Below, piece by piece: positions 54,262-64,000 of a stretch of DNA of 64,000 nucleotides (the stretch's first letter is position 1; each line of letters begins with the position of its first letter). Made by a program: the position numbers and the translations under genes. Origin of the DNA: Leeuwenhoekiella polynyae (GTDB taxonomy: Bacteria; Bacteroidota; Bacteroidia; Flavobacteriales; Flavobacteriaceae). Under the pieces are notes generated by a model that worked only from the letters and a program-made list of their open reading frames with translations, was not told where the DNA came from and did not search any database. The stretch is from NCBI RefSeq assembly GCF_004104075.1, contig NZ_QOVK01000011.1, positions 1 to 64,000 on the forward strand, in the 5' to 3' direction.

Positions 54262-55641
54262 TTAGTTGAGCTTCCACCAGTCAAAATAAAACAAATCTTT
54301 TTTGCCTTTAAAGACAAAATAGACATCATGAACCCCTTTGATATTTGTATTTACCGGTGCTGTAAAGGTACTCCAGATTCCTTCTTCCCTAGTGGTATCG
54401 ACTTCCACAGTTGCGATCAGGGACCCATCTATCTCATCGGCATGTATTTCGATATTACCTCCGTAAATGGGAGAAATATTAACTTCAACTGATTTTGCTC
54501 CATTTGCAAAATCAACTCCTTTTACTGCTATATAATCGCCATTGTTGATTTCACTTACAAACCGATGATCAGCGATCTTTTGACCTCTGTCCCAGTCAAA
54601 ATCTCCTTCCCATTCGGTTTCAAAACGGGTTTTTACACCTTCACTCCAGGCCATGGTTTCTGCTTCCACGCGTTGAAAAGGATTAAGGATTCCTACCTGT
54701 TGTGGGCCTTCTACGGAAAAATACTCCCTGTTTTTGATGCTCCCATCGGGATTGTATTCCATTAAATCCATATCCACAGAACGGCGTTCGTAAAATTTGG
54801 GAGTTCTTTGTTTAAGGAGATCATAACTATGACCGAAAACATAAGATTTCCCTCTAAATTCAATTATACCCGGATGATTACCACGCGTTTTCTCCGATGC
54901 GTCTATGATCATTCCTTTATAATCCCAGGGCCCTGTGGGTGAATCACTCATAGCATAACCTATTCCTTCCGGGCAACAGCTAGAAGCATAGGCCATATAA
55001 TACGTATTCTTTCGTTTCCAAACCCATGGTCCTTCCTGATAATTCTGAGGTGTTGTAGGTTCTTGCATGATTGCTCCGGAATATGAAATCATATCCTCGT
55101 TAAGTTTCACATAATAGATTTTTGGGTTTCCCCAATACATATACGCCTGCCCGTCATCATCAATGAGGATGGTAGGATCTATATCGTGGTTGCTATTTTT
55201 GATCAGAGGCTTGCCCAAAGGATCTTTAAAAGGTCCATACGGACTATCTGCGACCAAAACCCCAATACCCACTCCTCCAGGCATAGGGCAATACAGGTAA
55301 AACTTCCCGTTGCGTTCTATACACTGCACGGCCCAGGCTCCATTCTCGTAAGGCACCCAGTCAAAATCATCAAGTGAAGCGACTGCACCGTGATCGGTCC
55401 AGTTTACCATATCAGTGGAAGAATACAATAACCAGTCTTTCATTTTAAATCCCATAGCATCATCTTCATCGTGACTGGTGTATAAAAACACCGTGTCTTT
55501 ATAAACCAGAGGCGCCGGGTCTGCGGTATATTTCGTCTGAATAACAGGACGTTGTGGCACGATATGCTGTGCACCCATAGGCCCATGAAGTATAAGTGCG
55601 GTTAAAAAAATTAGTGTTGTAAAAACCTCTGTGCTCCTCAT
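54262..55641 (-). CDS. GH43 glycoside hydrolase with C-terminal CBM6
   Basis: 459 aa with signal peptide (LIFLTALILHGPMGAQ). The N-terminal GH43 propeller shows YTADPAPLVYKDTVFLYTS (base Asp), SNHDIDPTILIDDDGQAYMY (pKa Asp) and NYQEGPWVWKRKNTYYMAY (acid Glu). Residues about 325-459 are a CBM6-like module (RVEAETMAWSEGVKT ... VHDVYFVFKGKKDLFYFDWW). Candidate xylosidase or arabinofuranosidase. It is a lone gene, 10 kb from the PUL, and probably part of the same arabinose- or xylose-glycan programme. Confidence 0.9.
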   Translation of the reverse strand: MRSTEVFTTLIFLTALILHGPMGAQHIVPQRPVIQTKYTADPAPLVYKDTVFLYTSHDEDDAMGFKMKDWLLYSSTDMVNWTDHGAVASLDDFDWVPYENGAWAVQCIERNGKFYLYCPMPGGVGIGVLVADSPYGPFKDPLGKPLIKNSNHDIDPTILIDDDGQAYMYWGNPKIYYVKLNEDMISYSGAIMQEPTTPQNYQEGPWVWKRKNTYYMAYASSCCPEGIGYAMSDSPTGPWDYKGMIIDASEKTRGNHPGIIEFRGKSYVFGHSYDLLKQRTPKFYERRSVDMDLMEYNPDGSIKNREYFSVEGPQQVGILNPFQRVEAETMAWSEGVKTRFETEWEGDFDWDRGQKIADHRFVSEINNGDYIAVKGVDFANGAKSVEVNISPIYGGNIEIHADEIDGSLIATVEVDTTREEGIWSTFTAPVNTNIKGVHDVYFVFKGKKDLFYFDWWKLN

Positions 55642-56210
55642 CGTTTCTTTATTTTTTTTAAAGCTTAGAATGACTAATTACTTTCCGAATCAAAATGTTA
55701 GGATCGAATGCATTCCGTTAATTCTTAATTAATGTATTAAAAACACTTAATTTTTCAAATATAATAAATTAATGCAATCGATTTCGTAAATATGATTTAA
55801 ACTGGCCTAAACAGAATTAGAAAAGGCTTTAAAAAGGTGCTCCATATTAATATCGGGTTTGTCGTATTAAAAGCTGTTGGGGGGACTTGCATGCGCGCCT
55901 GAAAATTTCCACATCAAACTTTTTATTCACTGCTTTTTACCCATTACGGTTACCGTACAGGCGCAGAACACCAAAATAAATAGCTTGAAAAATAAATTGG
56001 TATATAATATTGATTCTATTTTTAAAATTGAATAATTCCATAATAAACATCGGGTAGACATTTAGTTTAAGGAATTTAATATATCTTCTTTTTGTCAGTT
56101 TAGAAGGCGTAAACAAGGATTTGTGATGATGAATCCAGGTCTACTTTGTAGACTCCGATTTCATTTTCTATGTTAGGGTAAAAGGATTAGTTTTCAAGCC
56201 AATAAGATCA
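55642..56210. other. Intergenic stretch without a supported gene
   Basis: About 570 AT-rich bases between the start of the GH43-CBM6 gene and the end of a small gene. The part next to 55642 should hold the GH43 promoter. I saw no ORF above background, RNA gene or strong hairpin. Confidence 0.4.
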
Positions 56211-56435
56211 CTACGATTCTAAATCTTCTTTACGTTTAAGGATATAATGATAGGTATTGCTTCCCTTATAAGTCGTTATGTAACTGTCTAAATATTCATA
56301 GCCGTTTTTATCCATAAAATTCAAGGCATCAATCATAGAATTAAACAAAAGACGTTCTCCATTTTCATCTTTTATTTTGGTGTTTTGGTTACCCATTAAA
56401 TTGCCCTCCTGACCAAACTGAATTTCAATGTTCAT
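56211..56435 (-). CDS. Small conserved-looking protein, unknown function
   Basis: 74 aa, no signal: MNIEIQFGQEGNLMGNQNTK ... YEYLDSYITTYKGSNTYHYI. It has the look of a short alpha/beta domain ending in LKRKED. Its ATG overlaps the stop codon of the small exported protein gene upstream, so they are translated as a pair. Confidence 0.65.
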   Translation of the reverse strand: MNIEIQFGQEGNLMGNQNTKIKDENGERLLFNSMIDALNFMDKNGYEYLDSYITTYKGSNTYHYILKRKEDLES

Positions 56436-56578
56436 TTTTTACTCATCGTTCTCGGGGTACCTTCGATTTCGATATACTTAATATCAATATCTGCTATGGG
56501 TTTATCATTTACGGTTTGCGCGTGCCCCTCTAACGTGATGATCATGAATACAAGTGCCATCAATCCAAATTTCTTCAT
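56432..56578 (-). CDS. 48-aa exported small protein
   Basis: MKKFGLMALVFMIITLEGHA is a signal peptide, followed by QTVNDKPIADIDIKYIEIEG and TPRTMSKK. It overlaps the next gene by 4 bp. Both may once have been one longer exported protein, the second part now starting anew, or a true two-gene unit; function unknown. Confidence 0.55.
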   Translation of the reverse strand: MKKFGLMALVFMIITLEGHAQTVNDKPIADIDIKYIEIEGTPRTMSKK

Positions 56579-56790
56579 TTTAAGGTATGTTTAAACGTTA
56601 AAATAGATTTGCTAAAAAACCATCAAATACAATACCATGCTTCTGATTTTCGCTACCTAAAGCATATCGTATCAACTTCTAACTAATGAGAATATGGATT
56701 GACGCACCAGAACTACGTGTTGATGAACTACATCAAATTGGTTATTTTCATTTCGAATCTTTACCAACGTATTATCCTAAATATAGCGTC

Positions 56791-58215
56791 TTACCGAATT
56801 GGGTTCCCCTGATAAAACTCCAGCACTTTATCGCGCAAAAGATACGTGTAGTGGGTATTGGTTAAATTGATTCGGGCGTTATCCAGGCGGTTTTTACTGG
56901 TGATGTATTCTACACTGGTAGCCACACCCAGGTTGAAGCGCGCCTCATTGATGGCAAATGATTTTTCATAAGCTGCAACCTGCTCTTGCAGCAACTCATA
57001 GTTGGTCGCCGCAGCATCCCAATCGTTATACGCCTGTGCGATGTTTTGTTTCAGCGCACGTTTGGTTTCAGCCAGAGCAACCTCAGCCCGACTCTGCTCA
57101 ACCTTTTGTAGTTGTACATTGTTCTTTGCCCGAAACCCGTTAAACAACGGGATGCTCACCGATACTCCTACTGTAGAATTGAGGTTGTTATTTAACTGAT
57201 CGGTATACGAGATGCCGCGAGATTCAAACTGCGTTTCTTCTGTAAACACACTATAATCTGTTCCCGAAATGCTTACAAAATCGGCCGTCTCAATAAGTTG
57301 ATTTCCCGTTTCTTCAAACAAACGGGCGGCGCTGGAGTAGTTGGTATTCAGGTTGGCAAACAGGCTGATCTCGGGGATGTATTGCGAGCGTGCAACCGCA
57401 ACTCCTTTGACCGTAGCCTCAAGCCTTAGTTCACGAGCCTTTATAGCTGCAAGACTTTGCAGGGCCTGCTCGTAGATGCCAACGGCAGACAGTTGCTGGT
57501 TTTCAAATTCAGTTATCAGAACCAGATTTTCTGCTTCAATTTCCGCATCGGTATTCAGTAGAAACTTCAGGTCTTCAAGGGCGTTGTTCAGACTGTTGGC
57601 GGCATCGGTTATGGCATTTTGATCTGTGGTCAGTTGTCCCTGCAAATCGTAAAAATCAGAAGGATTGCCGGCCTCTTCTTCGTTGAGTTTCTCAAGACGT
57701 TTTAACTGTTCCTGAGTTGTAAGCAAACGGGTTTCCGCCAGTTTTACGAGTTCGCGGGCGTTTAAAACCTGCAGAAAACTCAACGTAACATCAAGCATCC
57801 GGTTTTGGCGGGCTTCTTCCACTTCCATCCCGGCAGCAGCTTTATTGAGGCTGCTTTGTTTGAGACTGTTAAGCAGTCTAAACCCGTTAAAAACCGTGGC
57901 ACTAAGGCTAAGTCCGGCATTTGAAAAATTGAGCTGTTCGGTCACATAGGCATTGGTAAACGGGTCAATGCTTCGGCCATTACTCACCCCATAATTATAA
58001 TCGGCATTGACCCGGGGTAAAAGCGCGTTTCGGTTTTGTTTATACTGAATGTTTTCGCCCTGCGCATTGAGCTCCGCGCGTTGAACCGAAAAGTTTTGGT
58101 CTAAAGCGATCTCGATACAATCTTCCAGTGTAAGCGTGGCTTGTGTTTCTTGTGCCTGCAAGTTACAGATCATAAATAAGCAGGCCGTCAACAGGCCTGT
58201 GAATGGATTTTTCAT
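56791..58215 (-). CDS. TolC-family outer-membrane efflux protein
   Basis: 474 aa with signal peptide (FTGLLTACLFMICNLQAQ) and the two internally repeated helical/beta halves of TolC-type proteins, seen in LTLEDCIEIALDQNFSVQRA, NALLPRVNADYNYGVSNG, and the second-half SIPLFNGFRAKNNVQLQKVE and AIYNDWDAA-like AQAYNDWDAAATNYELLQ. It provides the outer-membrane exit for the ABC exporter encoded just upstream. Confidence 0.92.
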   Translation of the reverse strand: MKNPFTGLLTACLFMICNLQAQETQATLTLEDCIEIALDQNFSVQRAELNAQGENIQYKQNRNALLPRVNADYNYGVSNGRSIDPFTNAYVTEQLNFSNAGLSLSATVFNGFRLLNSLKQSSLNKAAAGMEVEEARQNRMLDVTLSFLQVLNARELVKLAETRLLTTQEQLKRLEKLNEEEAGNPSDFYDLQGQLTTDQNAITDAANSLNNALEDLKFLLNTDAEIEAENLVLITEFENQQLSAVGIYEQALQSLAAIKARELRLEATVKGVAVARSQYIPEISLFANLNTNYSSAARLFEETGNQLIETADFVSISGTDYSVFTEETQFESRGISYTDQLNNNLNSTVGVSVSIPLFNGFRAKNNVQLQKVEQSRAEVALAETKRALKQNIAQAYNDWDAAATNYELLQEQVAAYEKSFAINEARFNLGVATSVEYITSKNRLDNARINLTNTHYTYLLRDKVLEFYQGNPIR

Positions 58216-58298
58216 AATGCTTTTGATTGATGATGAATGAATACAATTTTAAAAGCGCCCAGGTTGATGATTTCTTTGAGTGGGCGCTTTTTTGGATT

Positions 58299-58976
58299 TT
58301 AGTTTGACGTCTGATGCTGTTTGCTTCCGTCGAGCAGGTGAATGATGCGATTGCCATACGCCGCATTAGACTCGGAGTGTGTTGCCTGAATAATGGTTAC
58401 CCCTTCCTGATTTAATTCTCTAAAGAGTTCCATAATTTCTTCGCCTTGTTTCGAATTGAGGTTTCCGGTAGGTTCGTCTGCCAGAAGGAGTTTAGGCTTA
58501 GCGATCAATGCCCGTGCAATGCCCACCAGTTGTTGCTGCCCGCCACTCAATTGCGCCGGAAACAAATCTTTTTTCCCTACGATATTGAAGCGGTCCAGCA
58601 TATCTGCAACCAGCGCCTTTCGTTCTGAAGACTTGCTATTCTTGTACAAAAGCGGGGTTTCGATGTTTTCATAAACGGTTAACTCATCGATCAAATGATA
58701 GGCCTGAAATACAAAACCGATGTATTCTTTATAGAGTTTTGCACGTTGCTTTTCTTTTAAACTGTGTACAGGCTCCTCATTAAAAATGTACTCGCCTTCC
58801 TGAAATTCGTCGAGCATCCCGATGACGTTAAGCAAGGTCGATTTCCCTGATCCCGAAGGTCCCATTATGGAGATAAACTCGCCTTCTTTCACATCAAGGC
58901 TGATGTCATTTAGTAAAAAGACGCGTTTCCCGCCTTGTTTGACCCATTTGTAAATATGATTGAGTTGTAAGAGCAT
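58299..58976 (-). CDS. MacB/LolD-type ABC transporter ATP-binding protein
   Basis: 225 aa. Walker A GPSGSGKST, Q-loop FVFQAYHLIDEL, signature LSGGQQQ (preceded by PAQ), Walker B LLLADEPTGNL and the H-loop ATHSE. This is the ATPase type that pairs with FtsX-like permeases in MacB or LolCDE exporters. It lies between the TolC-like gene and the FtsX permeases on the same strand. Confidence 0.94.
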   Translation of the reverse strand: MLLQLNHIYKWVKQGGKRVFLLNDISLDVKEGEFISIMGPSGSGKSTLLNVIGMLDEFQEGEYIFNEEPVHSLKEKQRAKLYKEYIGFVFQAYHLIDELTVYENIETPLLYKNSKSSERKALVADMLDRFNIVGKKDLFPAQLSGGQQQLVGIARALIAKPKLLLADEPTGNLNSKQGEEIMELFRELNQEGVTIIQATHSESNAAYGNRIIHLLDGSKQHQTSN

Positions 58977-59038
58977 GGTTTATTTTTATTGTTATTATTA
59001 TTGTTATTGCCACTAATTCCTCTTGGGGATTGGGACGC

Positions 59039-61399
59039 TTATTCAGTTCGTAATGATTTTACGGGGTTTACCCATGCAGCTTTGATGGCTTGAAAACTAA
59101 CGGTAAGCATCGTTATAATCAAAAGCACCGCAGCTGTACCGATAAATATCCACCATTCTATGGCTACCCTATAGGTATAATCCTGTAACCAGTCTTGCAT
59201 GATGTAGTAGGCCATGGGAGATGCTATAAGCAATGAAATGACTACCAACTTCAATAAGTCACTTGCTAAAAGCCTGGCCACATGTTGTGCACTGGCTCCC
59301 AAAACTTTTCTGACCCCCATTTCTTTAGCGCGATTTTCAGCCATATTTGCTGCCAAGCCAAAAAGACCCAAACATGAGATAAAAATAGCAAGTCCTGCAA
59401 ATAAAAAAGAAAGTGATGCCATTTGCTTTTCATCAGCAAATTTTTTGGCGTACGATTTATCCACAAATTCATATACAAATGGGTATGCAGGGTTGTATTT
59501 TTTAAATACCTGCTCAATGAGTCCCAGATTCTTTTGTGTGGTGTTGTTGGGGTTTAAACGCAAAAGCGTATTGTAATTGTAGTTTTTATAGCCCATAACG
59601 ATCATAGGTTTTACTTCCTCGTAAGGCGAACCTATTATGAAGTCTTCAAAAACACCCGCTATAGTCAGTGTCAGGTCCTTCCTCTTAATGGTTTTTCCTA
59701 TAGGATCTGTAATTCCTGTCTTTTTCAGTGCCTGCTCGTTAATCAGAATCGAGGTACTATCACGTGGAAATTGAGCAAGGTTGATATCCCGGCCGGCAAT
59801 CAGGTTCAAGCCCATGGTTTGCACAAAATCGCCACTGGTTCTATAAAGCGAAAAGCTTAAGTCTTCGTCCTCTTCAGACTTCCCGTTCCAGCTAAAACCA
59901 GAACCGGTACTGGCTTCTGAGGTAACACCAAAAGCGGTTTTACTCATCGCCTCAATAGCTCCATTTTTAAGAAGTTCGTTTTTGATCAATTCAAAGTTTT
60001 TATCAATATCCCCTTCTAAAGGTATCTCGATCAAGTGGTTTATATCATAACCTGTATCGCGATTTTGAACAAAATTAATCTGATTGTAAATAACCACCGT
60101 GCTAATGGTAAGTACGATCCCCACTGAAAACTGGGTTACTACTAATACTTTACGGGAATTGAAAACACACCCTCGTTTTTTAAAGTTTCCTTTAAAAGCT
60201 TTTATAGGCGAAAACCCAGAAAGTAAAAAGGCCGGATAGCTTCCGGCTAACAAACCGGTTATTAAAATAAAGACTCCTAAGCCTAACCAAAGCCAAGGGC
60301 TCAACCAGTTTATAAATACTGAACTGCCAATAAGTTGGTTGAAAGCAGGCAATACTACAATCGTGATGAGAACAGCTAAAACTCCTGCTATGCTGGCCAA
60401 AAGAACAGACTCAGCAATAAACTGAAGCATTAAACTTGATCTTCCTGCCCCTATTACTTTTCGCACCCCTACTTCTCCTGCCCGTTTGCGACTCTGAGCC
60501 GTGCTTAAATTCATAAAATTAATACACGCAATTACCAGGATTAGGATACCTATTAGTCCTACCAAGCGTACGGTTTCAATACGTCCACCAGCGACTTTTC
60601 CATTTTCGAAGCGAGAATACAAATGCCATTTTTTAATAGGATGCAAAAAGATTTCTGTCTCAGATTCAGCATTGTATTTTTTTATTTCTTCTTTAATCTT
60701 GTGATTAAATTCATCAACAGCAGTATTGGGTTTGAGCTGCACATAGGTATAAAAGGTATTCGTACTCCAGGAATTATTATTACTGTATAGATTTTCATTC
60801 GCTTTTAAAGAAACCAGGTAGTCAAAATCAAAATCAGTATTAGCCGGTAAATTTTCTAAAACTCCGGTTATTTGATAGGTATCTTCATTATCAATTTTTA
60901 CCATTTTGTTTATTACATCAGCTGTACCAAATAATTTTATAGCGAGCTCTTCTGTAATTACAACGGTGTTGACCGCGTCGAGGGCATGGGCAGAATCTCC
61001 TTGCAACAGCGGAAAGCTGAACATACTCAAGAAGGCATTGTCCACATCATTCCCCTTAGCCTTAATGTGCGTATTTCCTGTACTAAACAATCGGTCTTTA
61101 CTCCAATAGATACGTGAGCTTTGCGCTACTTCAGGAAAGTCTTTTTCCAAAGCAGCCCCTAAAGGTCCTGATGTGACATCCCAAGTGTAAATTTCACCAG
61201 GTCCTGTACTTCTGTTGTAGACTTTAAACAAAGAATCTTCATGGGTATGAAAACGTTCAAAACCCATCTGGTACTGTACCCAGGCTGCAATGAGCAGTAC
61301 TGCGGTCATCCCAATGGTCAAACCTGACAAATTAATGATTGTAAATGCCTTATTTTTAAGCAGATTTCGCCAGGCGATTTTGATATAGTTTCTAAGCAT
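59039..61399 (-). CDS. FtsX-like ABC permease, MacB type (1)
   Basis: 786 aa. Begins MLRNYIKIAWRNLLKNKAFT with TM1 (about 18-42), a large periplasmic MacB_PCD domain (to about 280), three TM helices (about 283-420), a second periplasmic domain (about 440-665) and a final set of TM helices ending VNPVKSLRTE. Duplicated FtsX layout with eight TM segments, common in Bacteroidota. Probably works with the ATPase 63 bp downstream in exporting peptides or lipids. Confidence 0.92.
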   Translation of the reverse strand: MLRNYIKIAWRNLLKNKAFTIINLSGLTIGMTAVLLIAAWVQYQMGFERFHTHEDSLFKVYNRSTGPGEIYTWDVTSGPLGAALEKDFPEVAQSSRIYWSKDRLFSTGNTHIKAKGNDVDNAFLSMFSFPLLQGDSAHALDAVNTVVITEELAIKLFGTADVINKMVKIDNEDTYQITGVLENLPANTDFDFDYLVSLKANENLYSNNNSWSTNTFYTYVQLKPNTAVDEFNHKIKEEIKKYNAESETEIFLHPIKKWHLYSRFENGKVAGGRIETVRLVGLIGILILVIACINFMNLSTAQSRKRAGEVGVRKVIGAGRSSLMLQFIAESVLLASIAGVLAVLITIVVLPAFNQLIGSSVFINWLSPWLWLGLGVFILITGLLAGSYPAFLLSGFSPIKAFKGNFKKRGCVFNSRKVLVVTQFSVGIVLTISTVVIYNQINFVQNRDTGYDINHLIEIPLEGDIDKNFELIKNELLKNGAIEAMSKTAFGVTSEASTGSGFSWNGKSEEDEDLSFSLYRTSGDFVQTMGLNLIAGRDINLAQFPRDSTSILINEQALKKTGITDPIGKTIKRKDLTLTIAGVFEDFIIGSPYEEVKPMIVMGYKNYNYNTLLRLNPNNTTQKNLGLIEQVFKKYNPAYPFVYEFVDKSYAKKFADEKQMASLSFLFAGLAIFISCLGLFGLAANMAENRAKEMGVRKVLGASAQHVARLLASDLLKLVVISLLIASPMAYYIMQDWLQDYTYRVAIEWWIFIGTAAVLLIITMLTVSFQAIKAAWVNPVKSLRTE

Positions 61400-61452
61400 A
61401 ATTTCTATCTTTTAGTTCCCCTTGGGGAATGTTTGAGGGACAATGGGGGTTA

Positions 61453-63849
61453 TTATTCAGTTCGTAATGATTTTACCGGGTTTGCAAGTGCGGCTTTAAT
61501 CGCCTGAAAGCTGACCGTTAAAATCGCAAGTGCCATAGCCCCCGTACCAGCGCCTAAAAAGACCCACCAGTGTATGGTGGTTTTATAATTAAAGTCCTGA
61601 AGCCACAGATGCATAAAATACCAGGCTAGCGGCGATGCGATGAGAATAGCCAAAAGTATTAATTTCAAAAAATCAAAAGAGAGCAGGGTGGTAAGCTGTA
61701 TCACAGATGCTCCCAAAACCTTACGCACGCCCAGTTCTTTGACCCGCTGCTGCGCGCTAAAGGTTGCCAGCGCAAAAAGTCCGAGTCCCGCGATTAACAT
61801 CGCGAGGATGATAAAGAGATTAAAAACCTGTGACAGCCGCTCTTCTGAGCGAAACATCGCGTCAAAAGCATCATCCAGAAACTGATATTCAAACGGAGTA
61901 GCAGAATCGTATTGGGTATAAATGGCTTCTATTTGAGACAGCAATTGGGATACGTCGCTATCCGGCTGAAAATGCACAAACAGACAGCCTCCGCTTTTAC
62001 CCAGAATGTTTGTGGTTGCCTGGGTTTTTGAATTCACAAACAAGGCCAACGCATTTATAGGAGCGTCCAGGTTTTCAAAATGAAAATCTTTAACTACTCC
62101 AATAATTTCCCTTTTGCTGTTTCCGAAAAGCAGGCTTTCTCCTATAGGATTAGATCCCAGTTTAAATTTGCTGATGGCCGCTTCGTTAATGACTACCTGT
62201 TCGCTTTTAGAATAATAATGTTCGTCTTCGGGTTTTAGTTCCCAGTTTACGTCCAGGGTTTGAAAGAAGTCGTCATCTACTGCAAAAATAGGCAGGCCTA
62301 TAGCATCAGGCATGTGTTCGGAAGAAACAAAAAACATATTGTAGCCCTTGTAAATAGGATATTGAGTTACTGCCGTGTTGGTTACCTGCGAAAGCTTTTC
62401 GATCTCATTTCTAAAAGGCGTGCTATTGGTACCCATTGTTTTCTGCAGTGGTAACATCACGACGTCAGAACGATTTAGACCGGTATCAACACCCCGCACA
62501 AAATCAAGCTGCTGATGAATGATAATCCCACTCACTAAAAGGGCTATCGCGATCACAAATTGCACAGTGGTACATACCTTACGCAAACGCACCCCTCCCA
62601 TTTTTGAAGCACGACTGCTTCTCAGGTTTTCAACCGGATTGAATGCTGACATCACCAGTGCTGGATAAAAACCGGTTGCCAGAATGGTAAAGACCAGCAA
62701 ACCGGCGAGTATGCTTAAAAAGGTAGGATTGAGAAAAAAGACAGCATCAATCTCAATACCCAGAATACCAAAAAACCAGGGTTTTAGAACCACACTAAGC
62801 ACTACCGAAACCACAAACGCAAGCAGTACATAAAGCGTGGATTCTATATAAAACTGAAAAGCAACACTTTTTCTGCTCGCACCATTTACTTTACGCACGC
62901 CGATTTCCTTAGATCGCAAGCTCGCTCGTGCTGTTGATAAGCTCAGATAATTTACTAATGCCAATATTAAAATGAGCACCGCTATTAACGGAAAAATACT
63001 GATGTATCGGGTATTTGAAGCATCTCTTCCGTTTAAATGTTTATCAGTAAGTAAACTCAGACTATACACATCAGTAGCATCTGCATTACCTTGAGTACTT
63101 AATTCCTGCATGGTTTTTTCCACCGTCTTCACATCGGATGCGTTTTTCAGTTTTAAGTAGGTTGGAAACGAACCTAATCTGAAGGCTTCGGAATCAAAAT
63201 CACGCTTATAGTCATTCATGGTAGGCATACTGCTTAACGATGCCACAAAGTCGGGGTGAATACTGGAATTGCTGGGTGTATTTTCCATAACTCCGGTTAC
63301 CGTAAATAGATAGGTACTATCCTTCCGCACCGATATCGACTCCCCTATCGGGTTTTGATTTCCGAAATACTTTTTAGCCATATCCTGGCTAAGCACCAGA
63401 GAATAAGGCTTGGTTAAAGCTTCTGTTTTGCTGCCTTTGAGCAGTTTAAAAGAAAAGAAATCAAAAAAATTAGCATCAGCATAGCTGAAATCCTTTTCAG
63501 AAAACCGGGTACCTGGTTGTTGCGTATTGGTCAGGATTACCGGTTTATACTCATCTTTTAAACGCAGGCTGGAGAAAACTGAAGGACTCGCATTTTCGAT
63601 GAGTGCCCCAACGGTTGCATTCATCGCATTCATATAGATCGTATCGCCGCCCATATTTACCTGAGCCTCTACAGTATACATACGATCAGAATCAGCGTGA
63701 AAGCTATCATAGCTACGCTCGTGTGCCACATAAAACAGAATAAGCGTGCACGCAGTAAGCCCAATTGCCAGGCCACCAATGGTAATAATACCGGAGAGCT
63801 TATTCTTAAGCAGATTCCGCCACGCGATTTTGATATAGTTTCTAAGCAT
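61453..63849 (-). CDS. FtsX-like ABC permease, MacB type (2)
   Basis: 798 aa, paralogue of the permease downstream, with the same start (MLRNYIKIAWRNLLKNKLSG) and the same end (VNPVKSLRTE). The DNA upstream of both start codons is also alike, and the termini are near-identical at DNA level, pointing to tandem duplication. Domain layout: TM, MacB_PCD, three TM, second periplasmic domain, three to four TM. Confidence 0.92.
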   Translation of the reverse strand: MLRNYIKIAWRNLLKNKLSGIITIGGLAIGLTACTLILFYVAHERSYDSFHADSDRMYTVEAQVNMGGDTIYMNAMNATVGALIENASPSVFSSLRLKDEYKPVILTNTQQPGTRFSEKDFSYADANFFDFFSFKLLKGSKTEALTKPYSLVLSQDMAKKYFGNQNPIGESISVRKDSTYLFTVTGVMENTPSNSSIHPDFVASLSSMPTMNDYKRDFDSEAFRLGSFPTYLKLKNASDVKTVEKTMQELSTQGNADATDVYSLSLLTDKHLNGRDASNTRYISIFPLIAVLILILALVNYLSLSTARASLRSKEIGVRKVNGASRKSVAFQFYIESTLYVLLAFVVSVVLSVVLKPWFFGILGIEIDAVFFLNPTFLSILAGLLVFTILATGFYPALVMSAFNPVENLRSSRASKMGGVRLRKVCTTVQFVIAIALLVSGIIIHQQLDFVRGVDTGLNRSDVVMLPLQKTMGTNSTPFRNEIEKLSQVTNTAVTQYPIYKGYNMFFVSSEHMPDAIGLPIFAVDDDFFQTLDVNWELKPEDEHYYSKSEQVVINEAAISKFKLGSNPIGESLLFGNSKREIIGVVKDFHFENLDAPINALALFVNSKTQATTNILGKSGGCLFVHFQPDSDVSQLLSQIEAIYTQYDSATPFEYQFLDDAFDAMFRSEERLSQVFNLFIILAMLIAGLGLFALATFSAQQRVKELGVRKVLGASVIQLTTLLSFDFLKLILLAILIASPLAWYFMHLWLQDFNYKTTIHWWVFLGAGTGAMALAILTVSFQAIKAALANPVKSLRTE

Positions 63850-63902
63850 AATTTCTATCTTTTTTCCCCTTGGGGGAAATGTCCGAAGGACAATGGGGAT
63901 TA

Positions 63903-64000
63903 TTACTCCGTTCGTAATGATTCTACCGGGTTTCTTAGGGCTGTTCTTAAGGTTTTAAAACTCATTATTGCCAGAGCGAGCACGACCATTCCTATTCCGC
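63903..64000 (-). CDS. FtsX-like permease, C-terminal end (partial, window edge)
   Basis: The last 32 codons read leftward end ALRNPVESLRTE, matching the ends of the two complete permeases. The gene is cut by the window boundary. A third tandem paralogue of the same export cluster. Confidence 0.75.
   Translation of the reverse strand, partial: GIGMVVLALAIMSFKTLRTALRNPVESLRTE

Noticed and set aside
60944-60951. Target of guide 1 (GCGAGCTC match)
   Set aside because: Eight bases only and inside a permease coding region; below significance.

Overview
The window is from a Bacteroidota genome, most probably a marine-type Flavobacteriaceae. The grounds are the AT-rich sequence, SusC/SusD genes, a hybrid two-component PUL regulator, TAnnTTTG-type promoter elements, a long type II-C Cas9 with a 46-nt repeat beginning GTTGTGAATTGC, and many FtsX/MacB-type permeases. 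The first ~26 kb is an accessory, defence-rich region; the rest is mostly metabolic, regulatory and envelope genes.

Accessory region. At 1-114 lie what look like the terminal repeats of an insertion sequence whose body is outside the window. A minus-strand qatABCD anti-phage operon (6592-1849) follows, headed by a small XRE regulator (7001-6762) and trailed by a J-domain membrane protein (1788-664). Divergent from it is the most interesting locus: an ECF-like sigma factor with two sigma4-like HTH modules (7459-8250), overlapping a 366-aa Cas12f/TnpB relative (8250-9350) whose RuvC residues are lost and whose C-terminus is missing, followed by four tandem, covarying guide-RNA units (9363-9911). 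This matches the recently described dCas12f-sigmaE RNA-guided transcription systems. The third guide has an exact 15-nt match (including the G before the protospacer) at 7030-7016, just upstream of the XRE-qat genes and oriented toward them. That suggests an RNA-guided sigma factor controlling a defence operon.

Next come a small membrane protein and a DoxX / DsrE / SoxB-like / TlpA operon with a sulfur or thiol theme (10492-14097), a HipBST toxin-antitoxin operon with three evenly spaced operators (14676-16356) between imperfect direct repeats, and a complete type II-C CRISPR-Cas locus. The latter has a minus-strand tracrRNA (16780-16703), cas9-cas1-cas2 (16801-22338) and an array of 48 repeats (22512-26124) read on the minus strand. 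Each repeat appears to carry its own promoter, and a terminator closes the array.

From 26.3 to 35.8 kb are a secreted EEP-family nuclease, a minus-strand cluster with a VWA-like lipoprotein, a coiled-coil membrane protein, a TerB-like protein and several small Cys-rich, SH3, Excalibur and YidD-like proteins, then a TPR sensor kinase/response regulator pair and a membrane-tethered regulator-like protein. From 35.9 to 48.1 kb is a polysaccharide utilisation locus: GH5-like, two GH43, SusD and SusC, with a divergent hybrid two-component regulator. It probably serves an arabinose-containing glycan; a further GH43-CBM6 gene lies at 54.3-55.6 kb. Between them a KdpD/KdpE-like pair sits beside TrkH/TrkA potassium uptake genes (49.2-53.7 kb). 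The window ends with a TolC-ABC-FtsX export cluster on the minus strand, the last permease being cut by the window edge.
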